A stretch of DNA of 64,000 nt from Artocarpus heterophyllus. Taxonomy: Eukaryota; Streptophyta; Magnoliopsida; Rosales; Moraceae. Location of the stretch: positions 7,444,235 to 7,508,234 of the forward strand of contig CM046345.1 in NCBI GenBank assembly GCA_025403435.1, in the 5' to 3' direction. Each line of letters opens with the position of its first letter. Positions within the stretch are counted from its first letter, which is position 1. Shown piece after piece: positions 30,830 to 42,966 of the stretch. Position numbers and translations under genes: made by a program. The notes below the pieces were generated by a model, which was not told the origin of the DNA, made no database searches, and saw only the letters and a program-made list of their open reading frames with translations.

Positions 30830-33414
30830 ACAAAAATCTCCTCCCTATTGCTTTTGGTAGGGTGATTATAACCAATTTTTTAACAAAAAATTATAATATA
30901 AAATTTTATATATTTTAATATTTATAGTTTTAATTAATAATTTTAACCGTAGTTGTCAAATGTTCTGTAGCCTATAACATGGAAAAATGCACAAAACGAC
31001 AGTGCGTTTGTATTTCGCTGAGATTTTTTCAAACATTGGGTGGTTCTCATGGAAGAGACCGCCTAGACCGTTGGATCGGAATTGAGTGGTCCAAAATATC
31101 TGTCTTATAAAGACAAAAACAAACACAACTTTACTCTATTATTTTTTTTATTATTTTCACTTTATCATTTTTATAATTAAAATTAAGGAGACACTAAAAT
31201 TCAAAAATCCCAAGAAAATATTTTAATTCAATCCACCATGGAGACAGGAGTGACGGTGTCAACTGTAGTACAGCGGATGGGTGGTGACGGACGAATTGTT
31301 GGATAAAGGCAAAGATCGTGACGGGCAGGACGGCGATGAAGTAGTGATTGACATTGTGAGACCTCCATCGCGACGAAATTGCCATCGTCGCGTGACAAAC
31401 GCTACCACTAGGTCGGGCTTCTTTGTCGCTGAGTGCCTTAAATCCGGCGACACAGGATGACGCCAAGGCCGAGGTGGCACACAAATTTGTCGAGAGGCAA
31501 CGATCGGACCGGAGGAGGCGCAAGGTTGGGTCGGGATTTCCATTGCGTTTTTTGGTTTTCTCTTTTCCTCCCATGGCTTTTTTCTTTGATCTGAAGTGGG
31601 ACCTCGGCCGACCTCTTTCGCGACCCTGCGTCTCGCAAAGTCTAACGCGCGACATCGCCGTTGAAGTCTGACGCTCTGTTGGGACCCACTTGCAACTCGC
31701 GGGGGTTGGGACCTCATTCTCCGTTGCGAAACGAGGGTTAGTTGCCATCAAAAATCACGTTTTGACGTCGCCGGAGACGAATCCCAATAGTGGCGGATCA
31801 ACTGCCATTTTCTTTGTTTTTTCAACAATATTAGTATTTTTTTCATTTTTGATTTTTTTATTTATGATAATTTGATGTATTTGGGATCATTAAACTTATC
31901 GTGGGCTTCTTTATTTTTTACGCAAAATAAGGTCTCATCAATGAGAACCTCTACTGTAGTGTTGATATAGACGTTAGGTATGTAATTAAATATAAATATA
32001 TTAGTACAATTAAAAGCTTATTATTTAAAAATTGGGACCCTTAAATCAGCATTGCTAGAATCAATTTTAACTTCATAGAATCATGTTAAGAACTAAGATT
32101 GTTAATAAATAATAAGTAGAAAGAAAACAAAAACTGCTCAAAAGTAAAAGATGCCACATGCGAGAATTTTAGAGTGGTTCACTTTGTGAAAGAGTTACGT
32201 CTACTGTTCTTTACTATAATGAGAAAAGTAAATACAAATTACAAGGCGTTTTGGAGAGGATATTTAGTAAAAGGTCTAATATTGTTTCTACAGAGTTTCT
32301 ATAAAGCTTCTTTTGTGTGTCTTCGTAAAGTTGCAATCTCCCTTATACATAAGGTAGTGTGAGATCGTGGCCTCAAACTGACAGAAAGAGTGGGGATGAT
32401 AATACACACAGTAGTAGGATACATGTCAATTCGTTATTGGCTGTCAGAATCGGGCCTCTACTACGTCTCAGTTCATGACTGGACATGCTTCTTCTTGCAA
32501 CTGTCAAGCTATGCATATCAATCCTATCGAACCAACACTTGAGTAAATCTGCAATAACAATGAATGCTTAGATAAAAGATACAATTATAAATGAATCACA
32601 TTCGATCGAATCGATCAAAGACCTAACCTAAACAAGTACTGGACAGGTAATATTCCTCAAGGCAGACTACTTCAAATCGAACACTCTTGCCCCAAATCGA
32701 ACACTCTTGTTGGGTTTGATTCACTCTGATCGTAACTCAAACTATTCACTTTAGGCCTTTTGAATGATTTAAGCCTGACCAAATCATACTCCAACAAGTC
32801 CTATGTAGTTTCTGAATTTTAAAGTTTAGTAAATGAATTCCTAAATTTGTTTTAACAAGCTTGATCTTGACTATAAAATAATAAAGAAATTTTATAGTTT
32901 AATGGTTAAGTGAAACATAAATTTAAAAATTATAACATATAAAAGATTTACATCGTTGATTTTTATTTTAATTTTTATTTTAATTTTTAAAAGCTTTATT
33001 CAGAAAAGTTTGAGCAGGTGCACCAGAGGGGAAGATAATTATGTGCCCTCCACAAGAAGAAAATTCCGTTGTTTATGCATATTTCTCCAACTCATTGGTG
33101 TAGCGTGCGGAAAGGCAAATTACTTTATCACTTTTCTCATTTATGGTCGACTTTTTCTCCTTTTTTGTTTTAAATCTTTTTCTCAATTTTGATTGACGAT
33201 AAATGTGATCAATATATTCGATTTAAAAATACACAACAAACAACAATATATTCAACACCCCCAGATGACATTGAAACCAAGGAAATCATGTTTGTAGAAT
33301 TTTCTGTCACAAAACACAACATGTGATCAAAGTGCTTGTTTGCGGTACAAACTGCATGAAAGAGTCCATAAAATACAATTACATGATAGTATTCTTCACT
33401 AACATACTAATTAA
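30830..33414. other. Intergenic with possible transposon remnants
   Basis: No gene supported. Positions 31230-31790 form a GC-richer island whose minus-strand frame is basic and low in complexity, unlike a known family. GGTTCTCATGGAAGAGACC at about 31042 is partly inverted at about 31932-31950, hinting at a transposon with captured DNA. Positions 32080-32570 look like LTR-type sequence but lack clear ends. Confidence 0.4.
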
Positions 33415-33560
33415 AGGTGTGTTTGGTATTTGTGGTCTAAACTACTTTTTCAGTTACAAAAAGCTTTCACATGTTATAGAAAAAAAATAATGAAATAAAA
33501 AATTCGCTACAAATTACATGCTACAGTAAAAACAGTTCTAACCGCCTTGTTAAACACCTT
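33415..33560. mobile_element. MITE-like element, AGGTGTGTTTG/AAACACCTT ends
   Basis: About 146 bp. The interior GTGGTCTAAACTACTTTTTCAG and ACATGCTACAGTAAAAACAG closely match the element at 3213-3436. It lies 32 bp beyond the 3' end of the raffinose synthase pseudogene. Confidence 0.6.
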
Positions 33561-33591
33561 ACTACGATAATTAGAGAAACCTTTATTCATT

Positions 33592-35169
33592 TCAAAATAC
33601 GTACTCAACTACAGATTCTCCTTGAGAACTCAACCATGGAATTTGAACACCGACCATCAAATCATCATAACCAAATTTCACACAAACCCCATCAATCTTG
33701 CAAATCACTGGCCTTTCCGAAGCAAACACTTTCATATCCCCGCTTCCTCGTACTCTAATTCTCACCAAATTTTCATCATCACCAAACTCCATATACTGAA
33801 TTGCGCCACTAGTATTGAGCAGGTTCACCAACCCAATTGGAGCAAATTGGACCCTTTTTTTCGGCAAGATTTTCACAGGGGAGACGGTGAGGAGCTCGAA
33901 ATTCAAAGGCTCGAGTGAGACCTCCAAATTCTCTGCAAAATTCAACAGCCTCAGCTTCTATTGTTGGAACATGTAGACAGCAAACGTCTCTGATTCTTCG
34001 ATTCGAATAAGGTTGTCTCTCTTTCGGTTGTTCCATTCAATTTCTTTTGGGCTAGCCGAGCAGGCCACTGAGCAGCAGAACTGTGCGGCGCATTTATTGC
34101 GCCAGGATTGGCGACACCATCCTCCTCCTTGACAGTTGAAGAGTCCTAAAACTCCGGTATACTGTTGAGAAACACACACATGAAAACATCAAGTGAGCCT
34201 TAACAGTATCTCATTCAGCTGCGGTTGAACAAGCAGACACAAAAATGGCCTCTATAGATTGAAAGAGTTGTTTTTGTTCAAGACAAGTGAATGATAAAAC
34301 TCATTTAGAAATTCATGCAAGCAAGCAATAGGGCATCATAAAGGTGTTTTTTTTTTTTCTTTACAGCACTTAAAAGAAATCTTATAAATAACTCTAGTTT
34401 TAATTAATTTCTTTGATGTTACTGTCACATGAATTTCAATTAAAAATGTGTTGATGAAAGAAAAAGCCATCTAGCCATCTAAGCAAACAGATAAAAAGGG
34501 GTACAAAAAGAGAGAAAAATGTCTGATAATCTTTTGACCTTGTTGAGGTTCCAAATCTTAAGCATGGTTTTGCCATCATGCAAAGGGTCTTCAAACAGGC
34601 AGTCTCTTGTGGGAAGAGCGTAGCATTGGCATCTCAAGATAGATCCATTTGGCAAAGCCAGGCTTTTGAGCAACTTGAAGCTATGTTCCCCGACAGCGTC
34701 ACTCACATAGATTGGGCCTCCAGGTATAGCCCTTGAAGCGGCGTGGAATTCTGCACATGGGTGTGTGGAATGGAACATGTCCTAATCTGGGTGTATGAAA
34801 TTCCCCATCCAAAGACTATTGTAGGCACAATGCAGCAAATAACATCCTTGAAGCAAAAATGTCCCCGTCGGATCTCCACCAGAGCTTAAACCTGAACAGG
34901 CTCATGAACCTTATTCCGTTCAGCTTCCCGATGGACGCCACGTGGCGGCTCCTGGGTTCATCGTTGGTGTCGAAGCCCACGAAGCAGCCAGTCGGTGACG
35001 TGGCGGTGGATGCTACGATGTTCGCAGGGACGTCGGTGAGAATCGGGTGTTTGTTGGCGAGGAAGTTTGTTCCTTGGAGTGCTATGGACGACATGATCGG
35101 TGTGTTTGTTGTGTCGTTTTGGTTTACGTGAGTAGAAGTTTTTCTTAAGCTTGGAGTCATATTTATCAA
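33592..35169 (-). pseudogene. Raffinose synthase (galactinol-sucrose galactosyltransferase) pseudogene
   Basis: Intact relatives are GH36-type enzymes of about 770 aa that move galactose from galactinol to sucrose. Here the N terminus is present (start likely ATG 35160; ALQGTNFLANKHPILTDVP, then SRHVASIGKLNGIRFMSLFRFKLWW). The text then jumps, near 34820-34860, to the late AYNSLWMGNF and MFHSTHPCAEFHAASRA part. The missing middle of several hundred residues holds the catalytic DDGWQ region. The next exon border is kept (donor after 34539, acceptor before 34161), followed by YTGVLGLFNCQGGGWC and the C terminus ending VEYVF. Nonsense TAGs lie at 34782-34784 (Trp of the PDWDMF motif) and 33958-33960. 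The kept intron means genomic deletion, not retroposition. Confidence 0.92.
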
Positions 35170-35271
35170 GTGAGTAAGATCTTAGAGACAGAGAGAGAGA
35201 GATGAGAACAATAATTGAAAGAAGGTGAGTTTGCTTGCGAGACAGCTAGCAAAGAGAGCTCTATGGAGGGA

Positions 35272-35280
35272 TTTATATAG
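35272..35280 (-). promoter_or_regulatory. TATA box upstream of the raffinose synthase pseudogene
   Basis: CTATATAAAT on the minus strand, about 110 bp before the likely ATG. The core promoter still looks usable, so transcripts of the relic are possible. Confidence 0.5.
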
Positions 35281-35319
35281 AAAGCAGGAGGAAGAGCGTC
35301 TCGATAATTACGTTTCAAT

Positions 35320-35575
35320 TACTATAATATAAAATTTTTTTATATCAAAGTATAAATAAAAATAGACTATAATACTCTTACATGCATTTCAATTGCTACA
35401 TAAATTATTTTATAATCTTTAGTTTTTAATTATTATAGTATATAGTTTTTGTATATTAAAACATAAATAAAAATACACCGTAATACTCTTACATAATATA
35501 AAATTTTCGTATATTAAAACATAAATAAAAATAGACCATACATACTATATAAATTGTTGTACAATTTTTAGGTCA
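35320..35575. repeat. Degenerate AT-rich direct repeats
   Basis: Three related units with TATAAAATTTT, ACATAAATAAAAATA and TAATACTCTTACAT, starting near 35327, 35437 and 35495. Confidence 0.7.
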
Positions 35576-36841
35576 AGGTTGTGCTGGAAAAAGCACTAAT
35601 ATACCTGTATCTAAATTTTAGAATCTTCTAACGTGGATTGTAGAAGCTTTTGAAACTTGTTGCCGGTAATCGAGGACATTATTTTTTTGCCGATTAAAGT
35701 TAAAATAATTCCCTCCTTCTGTTTTTTTTTTTTTTTCTCTTTTTGCGCTCCAGCAACTTTTTCCGTTTTCTTTTTTTTTTTTTGTTCCTTTTTTTTAATT
35801 TGAACGTGAAAATTTTGAACTTTGACACTGAAACTGCAGCAAGATTTCGAGAATCATATGTTTGTTTTTTCTTGTTCATAAATGACATTGGCAGCATAAG
35901 TAGCAAGGAATAAATATCTCTTGAAGAAGAAATAAGAATAAAAAATTTGATTTTACTCTCTAGTTCTCTGTTTTTGGGCGGTGTTAACAGGTAGACAATT
36001 ATTTAGAAAAAAAAATTAAATTGTGCAGTTTAACTTAATAAGCAGACGATTTTAAGCGGTGAAGCCTGATGTAAAGGATTACAAGCATCAACCCTTCTAA
36101 TAAAGCTATCTTAGGGGTTGAAATAGAGATAGAAGGTTATATTTAAAAGAGAAATCTTATTTAACCATTTAGAACCCAATTATTAATAAAATAATAAATT
36201 ATAGTTTAAAAAGTATATTATATATTAGACTAAGACCTCAGTGGGGTTTTGATCTCACAAGATGAAAGGGTTTTTTTATTTAAAATCACAGGCAAATCTC
36301 TCACTCCAACGACATGTCGCAAAAACGTATTGAAGAACGAAGGAGCACAAAATACTATACACAACGAGATAAATAACAGCGCGTTGATACAGACAGTGTA
36401 TACAGATTCATATTGGACACTTGGGAGCTCAAAGGGACACGTCCTTAACGTGGCCGTACACATGGCTTTAGAAGAAGTTTGCCACGATAACTGCAGCATC
36501 TTAGCAACATGTCACCGTTACTGTCTAGTCTGCATTATTCTGCATGTATGTATCGCCCAAAAAAAATACAGATAATTTTCCACGTGTTAACTTTTCATTT
36601 ACTTTGAATTCTTATTTTGAATAGAAAAGATCTTAATTTAAAGCTTGTAGATCTGATTAAAACTATATATATCTTCAGATATTTATATTTATATGTATCT
36701 GTACGTTACTTTTCCAATGCCCATTTTTATTTCATTCATTTCTTCATTCATTACATATACACCATTTAAATCATGACTTTAGTTCAAAACTTTTGTTTCA
36801 TTGATCAATTACTAATAATAATATTTACACTATCTAAAAGT
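35576..36841. other. Intergenic, nothing recognised
   Basis: AT-rich with long T runs at 35722-35800. The frames around 36230-36575 match nothing I know. Confidence 0.55.
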
Positions 36842-37420
36842 TGTCAACTCTGTGGAGTTTAATTTACAGCCCTGACTAACGATTTATCACCCTATGTAAA
36901 AGACCAAAAAGATCGACCTTAAAAAGGAGTGTCGCTACACAGAAGTATAAAGATAGGTCTCTTGGGTGGCAGAATGTTGAGCGCCGCAGCGCCCACTAGG
37001 GCCACGGCATATGTAGTGTTCTGCGCCGCAGCGCTAGTAGTCTGTGGCCATGGTACAGCCATGAATTAATTTTAATTTTGAGAAATTGTCATATTCTTTT
37101 GTGTAGTTCTATAAATAGGACATGTTATAGTTTATTTGTGTAACTCGAAAAATATAAAGAGACTACAGAACAATTTAGAAAGAGAGTGGTGTGTAATTTT
37201 CTCTTGTAAACTTTTTCTTCATTATATATATATTGAACTTCTGTAGCTGTTGAAAGTAGAGGTGGTTTTCATGTTGAGGGTAAACCACTATACATTTAAT
37301 TGTGTACTCTTTTACTTATTTTTATTTTAGCGTTTTTTCTCTTAGTAGAATTAGGATGTCTAATTCTCAATAAAAGGAAGCTAGTATGTAAACTACAATG
37401 TTACATTCATAGTTAAACAT
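36842..37420 (+). mobile_element. LTR-like promoter fragment with GC palindromes
   Basis: A TATA box (CTATAAATAGG) is at about 37110. Some 70-130 bp upstream are two copies of GCGCCGCAGCGC (about 36984 and 37023), each next to a GGCCA/TGGCC segment. A CT/TTG-rich leader-like stretch follows. The arrangement resembles an LTR U3-R segment, but I could not fix both ends or a target duplication. Confidence 0.4.
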
Positions 37421-37619
37421 ACCTTGTGTCTAGGAGAGGCATGATTCAGTGGGTGAAATTAGTAATACTAAAGTAGCAAATATTTGAGGATGGACTGGAG
37501 TTATTTTAATTCAACTTAACTAACCTAGTAAAAGAAAAGACATGACTCAAAATATATTAGAACCCTACAGTACTGAACCTAACATTCTTATATTGAACCT
37601 AGCATTTCATAGCAACCTT

Positions 37620-38110
37620 CAACCTTTGGCACGGCTTTTATCTAGCATAATCGCTACTTGGCTGGCACAATCCCAACCTGACACAGTTATGCTGCAATCT
37701 TACCCTGCATAACTCGTATATATCTTTCGTACCTGGTATCCAATGCACAGTTGTTAGACACTCTTTACAAGATTACTAACCTTGCATAGAATGCAGGGTT
37801 GTGAGATTTGCTGTCTTGTATTCTATGCATAGACATCCTAGTTGCTAAACCTTACATGGTAAGAGCAGCCTACTTGGCATTGCCTGCTTGGCAGAATCGC
37901 TCTTCGCCTCCCCCTATAAATAGTTGAACAGACAGGCATTCGTCAATTTAGAATACCAACAGAGAGCTTGCAATTGAAGCCCAACAATCTACATAGCAAG
38001 CTCTATCAACAGGGTTCTAATCTTCTCTAGTAATTTAGATCTATATACAAACACAAACTTTATGCAACTGAGATCCAATCATCCTTACCATACGTTACAA
38101 CCAGCTTAGT
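37620..38110 (+). mobile_element. LTR- or promoter-like fragment, interrupted on the right
   Basis: CCCCTATAAATAG at about 37911 is followed by a leader-like stretch. Upstream, ACCTTGCATAGAATGCAGGGTTGTGAGATTTG recalls copia LTR starts (TGTTAGACAC at 37752). The large solo LTR at 38111 is inserted into it, and the sequence resumes at 41313. Confidence 0.35.
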
Positions 38111-41100
38111 TGTAATGACCAAGGAAACGTCATCAATAAAACCTAATATTTAATTAGGTTTAATTAATAAATTTATTCTTAAAAATGTGAAATTTTGTAA
38201 AAATTGTAATTTCTGTTAAAATTATAATAAAATATAAATGAGCGGCATTGATTGCAAATTTTATGGCATATGTAATGCAATGGTGGATATTATAAAATAC
38301 AAATTTTATGAGTTTGATGACTCAGAGATTTGTGCATAATATCCATAAAATGAATTTTATGTCACAATTATTTGTTAAATTGTGATATAACGAATGGATG
38401 ATTAGAATGTAAATAGGACATAGAGGTTGTCCTAACCCTAACCGAGGGTAGAAAGGAGGCCAGAGTAGTATAAGAATACTGCTAAATGAAAACACAGATA
38501 CGAAAAATGTTATGATTGGCCTCCAAAAGTAAACGAAAAGTAAGTTAAATATTTTTATACAGTCTAAGGATAGAAGGTACACTGATTTGACCACGGTAGT
38601 ATAGAAAACATACTGTGTGATGAAAAATTACACAGTATAAATTTTTAACTCCACAAAGTGGACACTCCTTGATTTTCTATTGGGCCACATGTCAAGAAAA
38701 GTGGCCCAATCACCTTGTGACACCTAGTGGTATACTCATGGGTTACCATGAGTCACCAAATGTGATAAGGATGCATTTAAGGCAAAGTTATCACAAAAAT
38801 TCACTTCCTTTCTTTCCTTCCAAGATCCGGCAGCCATGTCCAGGTCTCTAAAAAAATTTCTCAGCCCCCAAACTTTGCAAAAATAACCCCAAACAAGTTT
38901 TACAAGCAAGTACAAGGATTTCCCACAAGTTTTAAGGTAAAATCCTAAACTTTTTCATGAGTTTTCAAGGGATTTTTCATGGGTAAAGGGCAAAGATTAA
39001 TCCATGCTATTTTTGCATGAAAAGGAAGTCCAAGAAGAAGTTCAAGAAGCCTTTGAAGGCTAGAAATCCAAAAAGTTTTATTTGGGTAAGTTTTAAAGTT
39101 TAAAGTTTTGAATTTTGTTTTGATTTTATTCTTTCAAACCCATGAGGGGTTTTGAGCATGTATTTGCTGGAATTTTATGTATATGTGATGATTGGCAAGT
39201 TTGAGTTGTGAAACTTTGGTTTATATTGCAAAATGGCAATTTTTGCAAAAAGTGTTAGTTTTGTAATTTTGATGTTAGACTTTGCAAAAGTGATGTTTGA
39301 GTATGAGAATCTTTTGATGAAGGCATGGAATGGTTTCTGCAGGGGTAGAATTACAATTTGTAAACGGATTTTTGTAAAAATGCCATAGGGACTAAATTGA
39401 AAGAAAAAGTTCCTTCTCGGCAGATTTAAAAAATAGTCAAAAAGGCCCATGTACAGTGAGATTTTGGGAAAAGTTAAAACATGAAAGTTGTAGATCTCGA
39501 TGAAACTGTTAGGCTACTTGAGCGATTTGCCTAAAAACTCAATCGTTTGTGAGTTTTTGATTTTTCAAGAATATATTAAAAGTGAAAAAAGTGTTAAATG
39601 GCAAAAATGTTATTTTTGAAAATGATTTAAGGAATGGTACCTTAAGTAAAAATGATCCTTGAGAAAAATAGGAAATTTTGATGCAAAGAAGCAAATTTTA
39701 GTCCCGGGGGTAAAATCGTCAAAATTTTCAGTTCAGGAACTAAACCGTAAAGTTTTATGAAAATTGGGCATAATTAAGAAATAAAGGGATTTGACCCACT
39801 AGGGTGTTATTTTGAAATTAGTATGTGATTATTTTCGTAAGAATAACGAAATCGAGCTCGGGTAGGTTAGTAAACCCACGAAGGGCAAAATCGTCATTTT
39901 TGTCCAAATAACCCGAATCGTTTTGAAATGTTTCCAATGGAATAAGAAAATGACTAAAAAGGTTCCCGCCCTTCGTTACAAACGATAGGGTAAAGTTAGA
40001 TAGAAATAAGAAAACCAGTGGTTTTTAGAGTTGTACATAGCAATATAACTCAATTTATTAACTAATGGATGTTTCGTATCGAAACATAGTGAAATTTGGC
40101 TAATGGCTTTGTAATTAGCCAACAGGATCCTAGGAGTCTAGGAGAAGAGATATCGAGGTTAAGTTGCCCGACATTTGCATCAAGTAAGTACCCTTCCCAC
40201 CTATAGTATGAAATATAGGTTTAGAAAGAAATGTATGTATATGTATACCTGTGTGTATAATTAAGTGTAAACTTGTATGTTTGCCATGATATGAATACCT
40301 AGGGGTATAGTCATGTATGAATAATTGTGAGCATATTAATGTGTACCAGTGTGTACAAGATGTTACGTACATGTGTGTACAATTATGAAAATGAGCATGT
40401 GTACCATGATTTTGTACCTGTGTGTATAATATGTTATGTACTTGTGTGTACAATAATGAAAATGAGCATGTGTATCATGATTTCGTACCTGTGTGTGCAA
40501 TGATAAATACTTGAGTATGTATAAAGTAGGTATCTGTGTATACATTTGATGTTAAGTACCTGTGAGTACATTATGCTATATACCTGTGCGTATATTATTG
40601 TATACCAGTGTGTATAAAAAGTAAGTACATGTGTGTACTATGCTATGCAAGAGAATTTATGTTTCATGCATAGTATGTGATTATCACTTCATGCATGGTA
40701 TGTCAACAATAATAAAGGGACTGGTAAATGTATCACCAGAAATTAAGAAAAGTGTCGTACCGACTCCTAACTCAAGGGGAGTTTAAAGGATATGTTACGG
40801 TCACGGTGTTACGTAGACCTAAATGAAATTGCGCAATGGTACGAACACTTGGGCCCTAATAAAGATAAGAAATGATGAGGATAAAGAAAGTTTATAAGAA
40901 AGCATAATTGATTCATGCATTCATATGAATATCCATGTGTGATTTATAGGACTTACTGGGCGTTAGCTCATTAAGTATTTCATATTGTAGGTATTTCGAC
41001 GAGAATGTCAGAATAAGTTCAAATGGTGAGCTGGCGGAGGGTTGGATGATGTGCAGATTGGGTATGGGTCCGCTGTTGTAATGTTTTCCGCTACGTATGT

Positions 41101-41312
41101 TTAAAGTTATTTTGATATGAAATGTTTGAAAGAAAGATGTTATGAAAGTAAAAGTATTAATTATGTAAATACAAGTATGTGAAAGTATTTTGAGAATTAT
41201 CAAGTTAATGTAAGTAAATTATTTATTTCTATTTAAAAAAAAATTCCTAAATTTTTGTCCTAAAATAAGTAAGAATGAGTTTTATCACAGCTCGAAAAGG
41301 TGGGTTGTGATA
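38111..41312 (+). mobile_element. Gypsy-type solo LTR (about 3.2 kb)
   Basis: Flanked by a perfect 5-bp target duplication TTAGT (38106-38110 and 41313-41317). It begins TGTAATGACC and ends GGTGGGTTGTGATA, an inverted pair resembling the TGTAACGACCC...GGGTNGTGACA ends of plant gypsy LTRs, with the final CA changed to TA. No gag-pol domain lies inside, and the length fits a long chromovirus-type LTR. It contains a minisatellite (40225-40650) and many short AT-rich stretches. Confidence 0.8.
40225..40650. repeat. Minisatellite of GTACCTGTGTGTA units inside the solo LTR
   Basis: About 15-20 variants of TACCTGTGTGTATAAT and TACATGTGTGTACAAT, with a higher-order unit that includes AATGAAAATGAGCATGTGTA (twice, about 40385 and 40448). 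Confidence 0.85.
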
Positions 41313-41888
41313 TTAGTACTCAAACTAATAGTTGAATTTTCATTCAGTTTATGTTCAAATATTATCATGTTGTGCTATGTAATGATTTGATTATCTAATA
41401 CTATTATTATTAAATGAAATTCTACATTTGCTATTGTTGTATTATGTGCTCGTTTTTCCCTTTTACAAATAAAAAGTTCCCAACAAACTCGAAACCCCTG
41501 GCTTTAAAAAATCAATTTGCAAAACCATAATAGAAGTGCTAAGATATGAAGACAAAGTTGTATAAGAAGTTTTAAGATGCTTATACAAAATATGGGATAT
41601 GAATAACTTATGTTTCTTGAACATCCTCACCTGCACTATAGGGGTGAAGAGTCTAATGACCTAAAAGCTCAGTTAATAGAAACTCTTATTTTATATCTAC
41701 AAAATAATAATGTGAATTTAGTTCGAGTTCCAAAGTTAAATGACTTGATTAATAGTATTGCTGTTAATTTCTTCATGTGTTACTCCATTCTCTCAATTGT
41801 AGTGACGAAGCATTGCGATGATGGAGTAAGGAGTAAGATGCAAGGTGAAACCAGGTTGATATATAATTGTTCTTTTGTTCTCTTGGTT
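41313..41888. other. Intergenic, no gene seen
   Basis: Right-hand continuation of the sequence split by the 38111-41312 LTR. A plus-strand frame at 41610-41909 has no recognisable family. Confidence 0.5.
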
Positions 41889-41900
41889 AACACAATATTT

Positions 41901-42018
41901 GATGTCTGAAGACAGACTAGTTGGTTGTAAGTTCCTCCACCCCAATCATAGGTTGAGAATTCGAATCACGCTGAGCCCTACTTAAAAGTTGTGACATTTT
42001 CCTCTCCCCTTGTATATA

Positions 42019-42049
<31 letters not shown>

Positions 42050-42051
42050 TA
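41901..42051 (+). mobile_element. SINE with (AAT)n tail
   Basis: About 151 bp flanked by a perfect 12-bp direct repeat AACACAATATTT (41889-41900 and 42052-42063), the mark of target-primed reverse transcription. A tRNA-like B box (GAATTCGAATC, about 41957-41967) and a loose A-box-like TAGTTGGTTGTAAG lie at the usual distance near the 5' end. The 3' end is TTGTATATAAATAAT followed by an AAT tract. Confidence 0.85.
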
Positions 42052-42143
42052 AACACAATATTTTGAAAACTCATATGAAAAATACACCTTCATGTTGTTT
42101 GAGGGTGAGTGCGGCATGATTTGAGCAATTATAACCAAAACGA

Positions 42144-42174
<31 letters not shown>

Positions 42175-42663
42175 CCCCAAACCAAAGATATGGTCATAAT
42201 GGACTTTTTAACCATGTTCAAAACCATTAAATACAAAATATGCTAATATTATGTTGTACGGGTTGTGCGATTTAGGCTTTTTATATTATACTAGTATTTT
42301 GCACGTCCATGCATGCAGTATTTAGTAGCAAGTTCGGTGATTATATAACTAACAACTTTATCCAAAACTATTGTTTTAATTTCCTAAAAAAACTATTGTT
42401 TTAATGATCTATTAATATGAGTTTTGTTTTTGCTAATGTTTTTTGGGCTTAATTATTAACCGAAATATTTATCTAAAGAACGACAAGCAATAAGGAAAAA
42501 AAATATATAGAGCACTAATAATTGCCATCTCCACTTTATTTTTCATTATAATGTTCTATTTTTTATCTTTACCAATTAAATAGATCCACCTTCTATGTAT
42601 AATTTTTTAAATCTATTTATTTTAGTTGAAAGATAGATTCCAATCTTGTCCTTAAATATTAAA

Positions 42664-42800
42664 TTAATGAAACAACCTTATTAGTCATGGCTATTTTGAA
42701 ATTTATTTATGAATCACTCTAAAATGATAATGAGTTAATGAAACAACCTTGTTATTCATGGCTATTTTAAAATTTATTTACGAATCACTCTAAAATTTTT
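42664..42800. repeat. 71-bp tandem duplication
   Basis: TTAATGAAACAACCTTNTTA through TTTACGAATCACTCTAAAAT occurs at 42664 and again at 42735, with a few substitutions. Confidence 0.9.
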
Positions 42801-42925
42801 ATGCATTCATCTCTAAGACTTAAAGAAAAAGAAAAACATTTGTATAAAAAAGGAAAGAATAGGAAAAACAATAGTCCATGTTCTAAAAAAAAGAGATACA
42901 ATCTTACATATAGAATAATGCACTC

Positions 42926-42927
<2 letters not shown>

Positions 42928-42963
<36 letters not shown>
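42928..42963. repeat. (TA)n microsatellite
   Basis: Uninterrupted TA tract of about 36 bp. Confidence 0.97.

Positions 42964-42966
<3 letters not shown>

Noticed and set aside
31194..31751. 185-codon minus-strand frame
   Set aside because: Basic, low-complexity, overlapping frames on both strands are similarly open, and no family is recognisable; more likely transposon cargo.
33592..34161. Raffinose synthase as a functional short gene
   Set aside because: It lacks the catalytic region and has two nonsense codons, one at a conserved Trp.
38436..38452. CCTAACCCTAACC, telomere-like
   Set aside because: Only about two repeat units inside an LTR; chance or element sequence, not an interstitial telomere.
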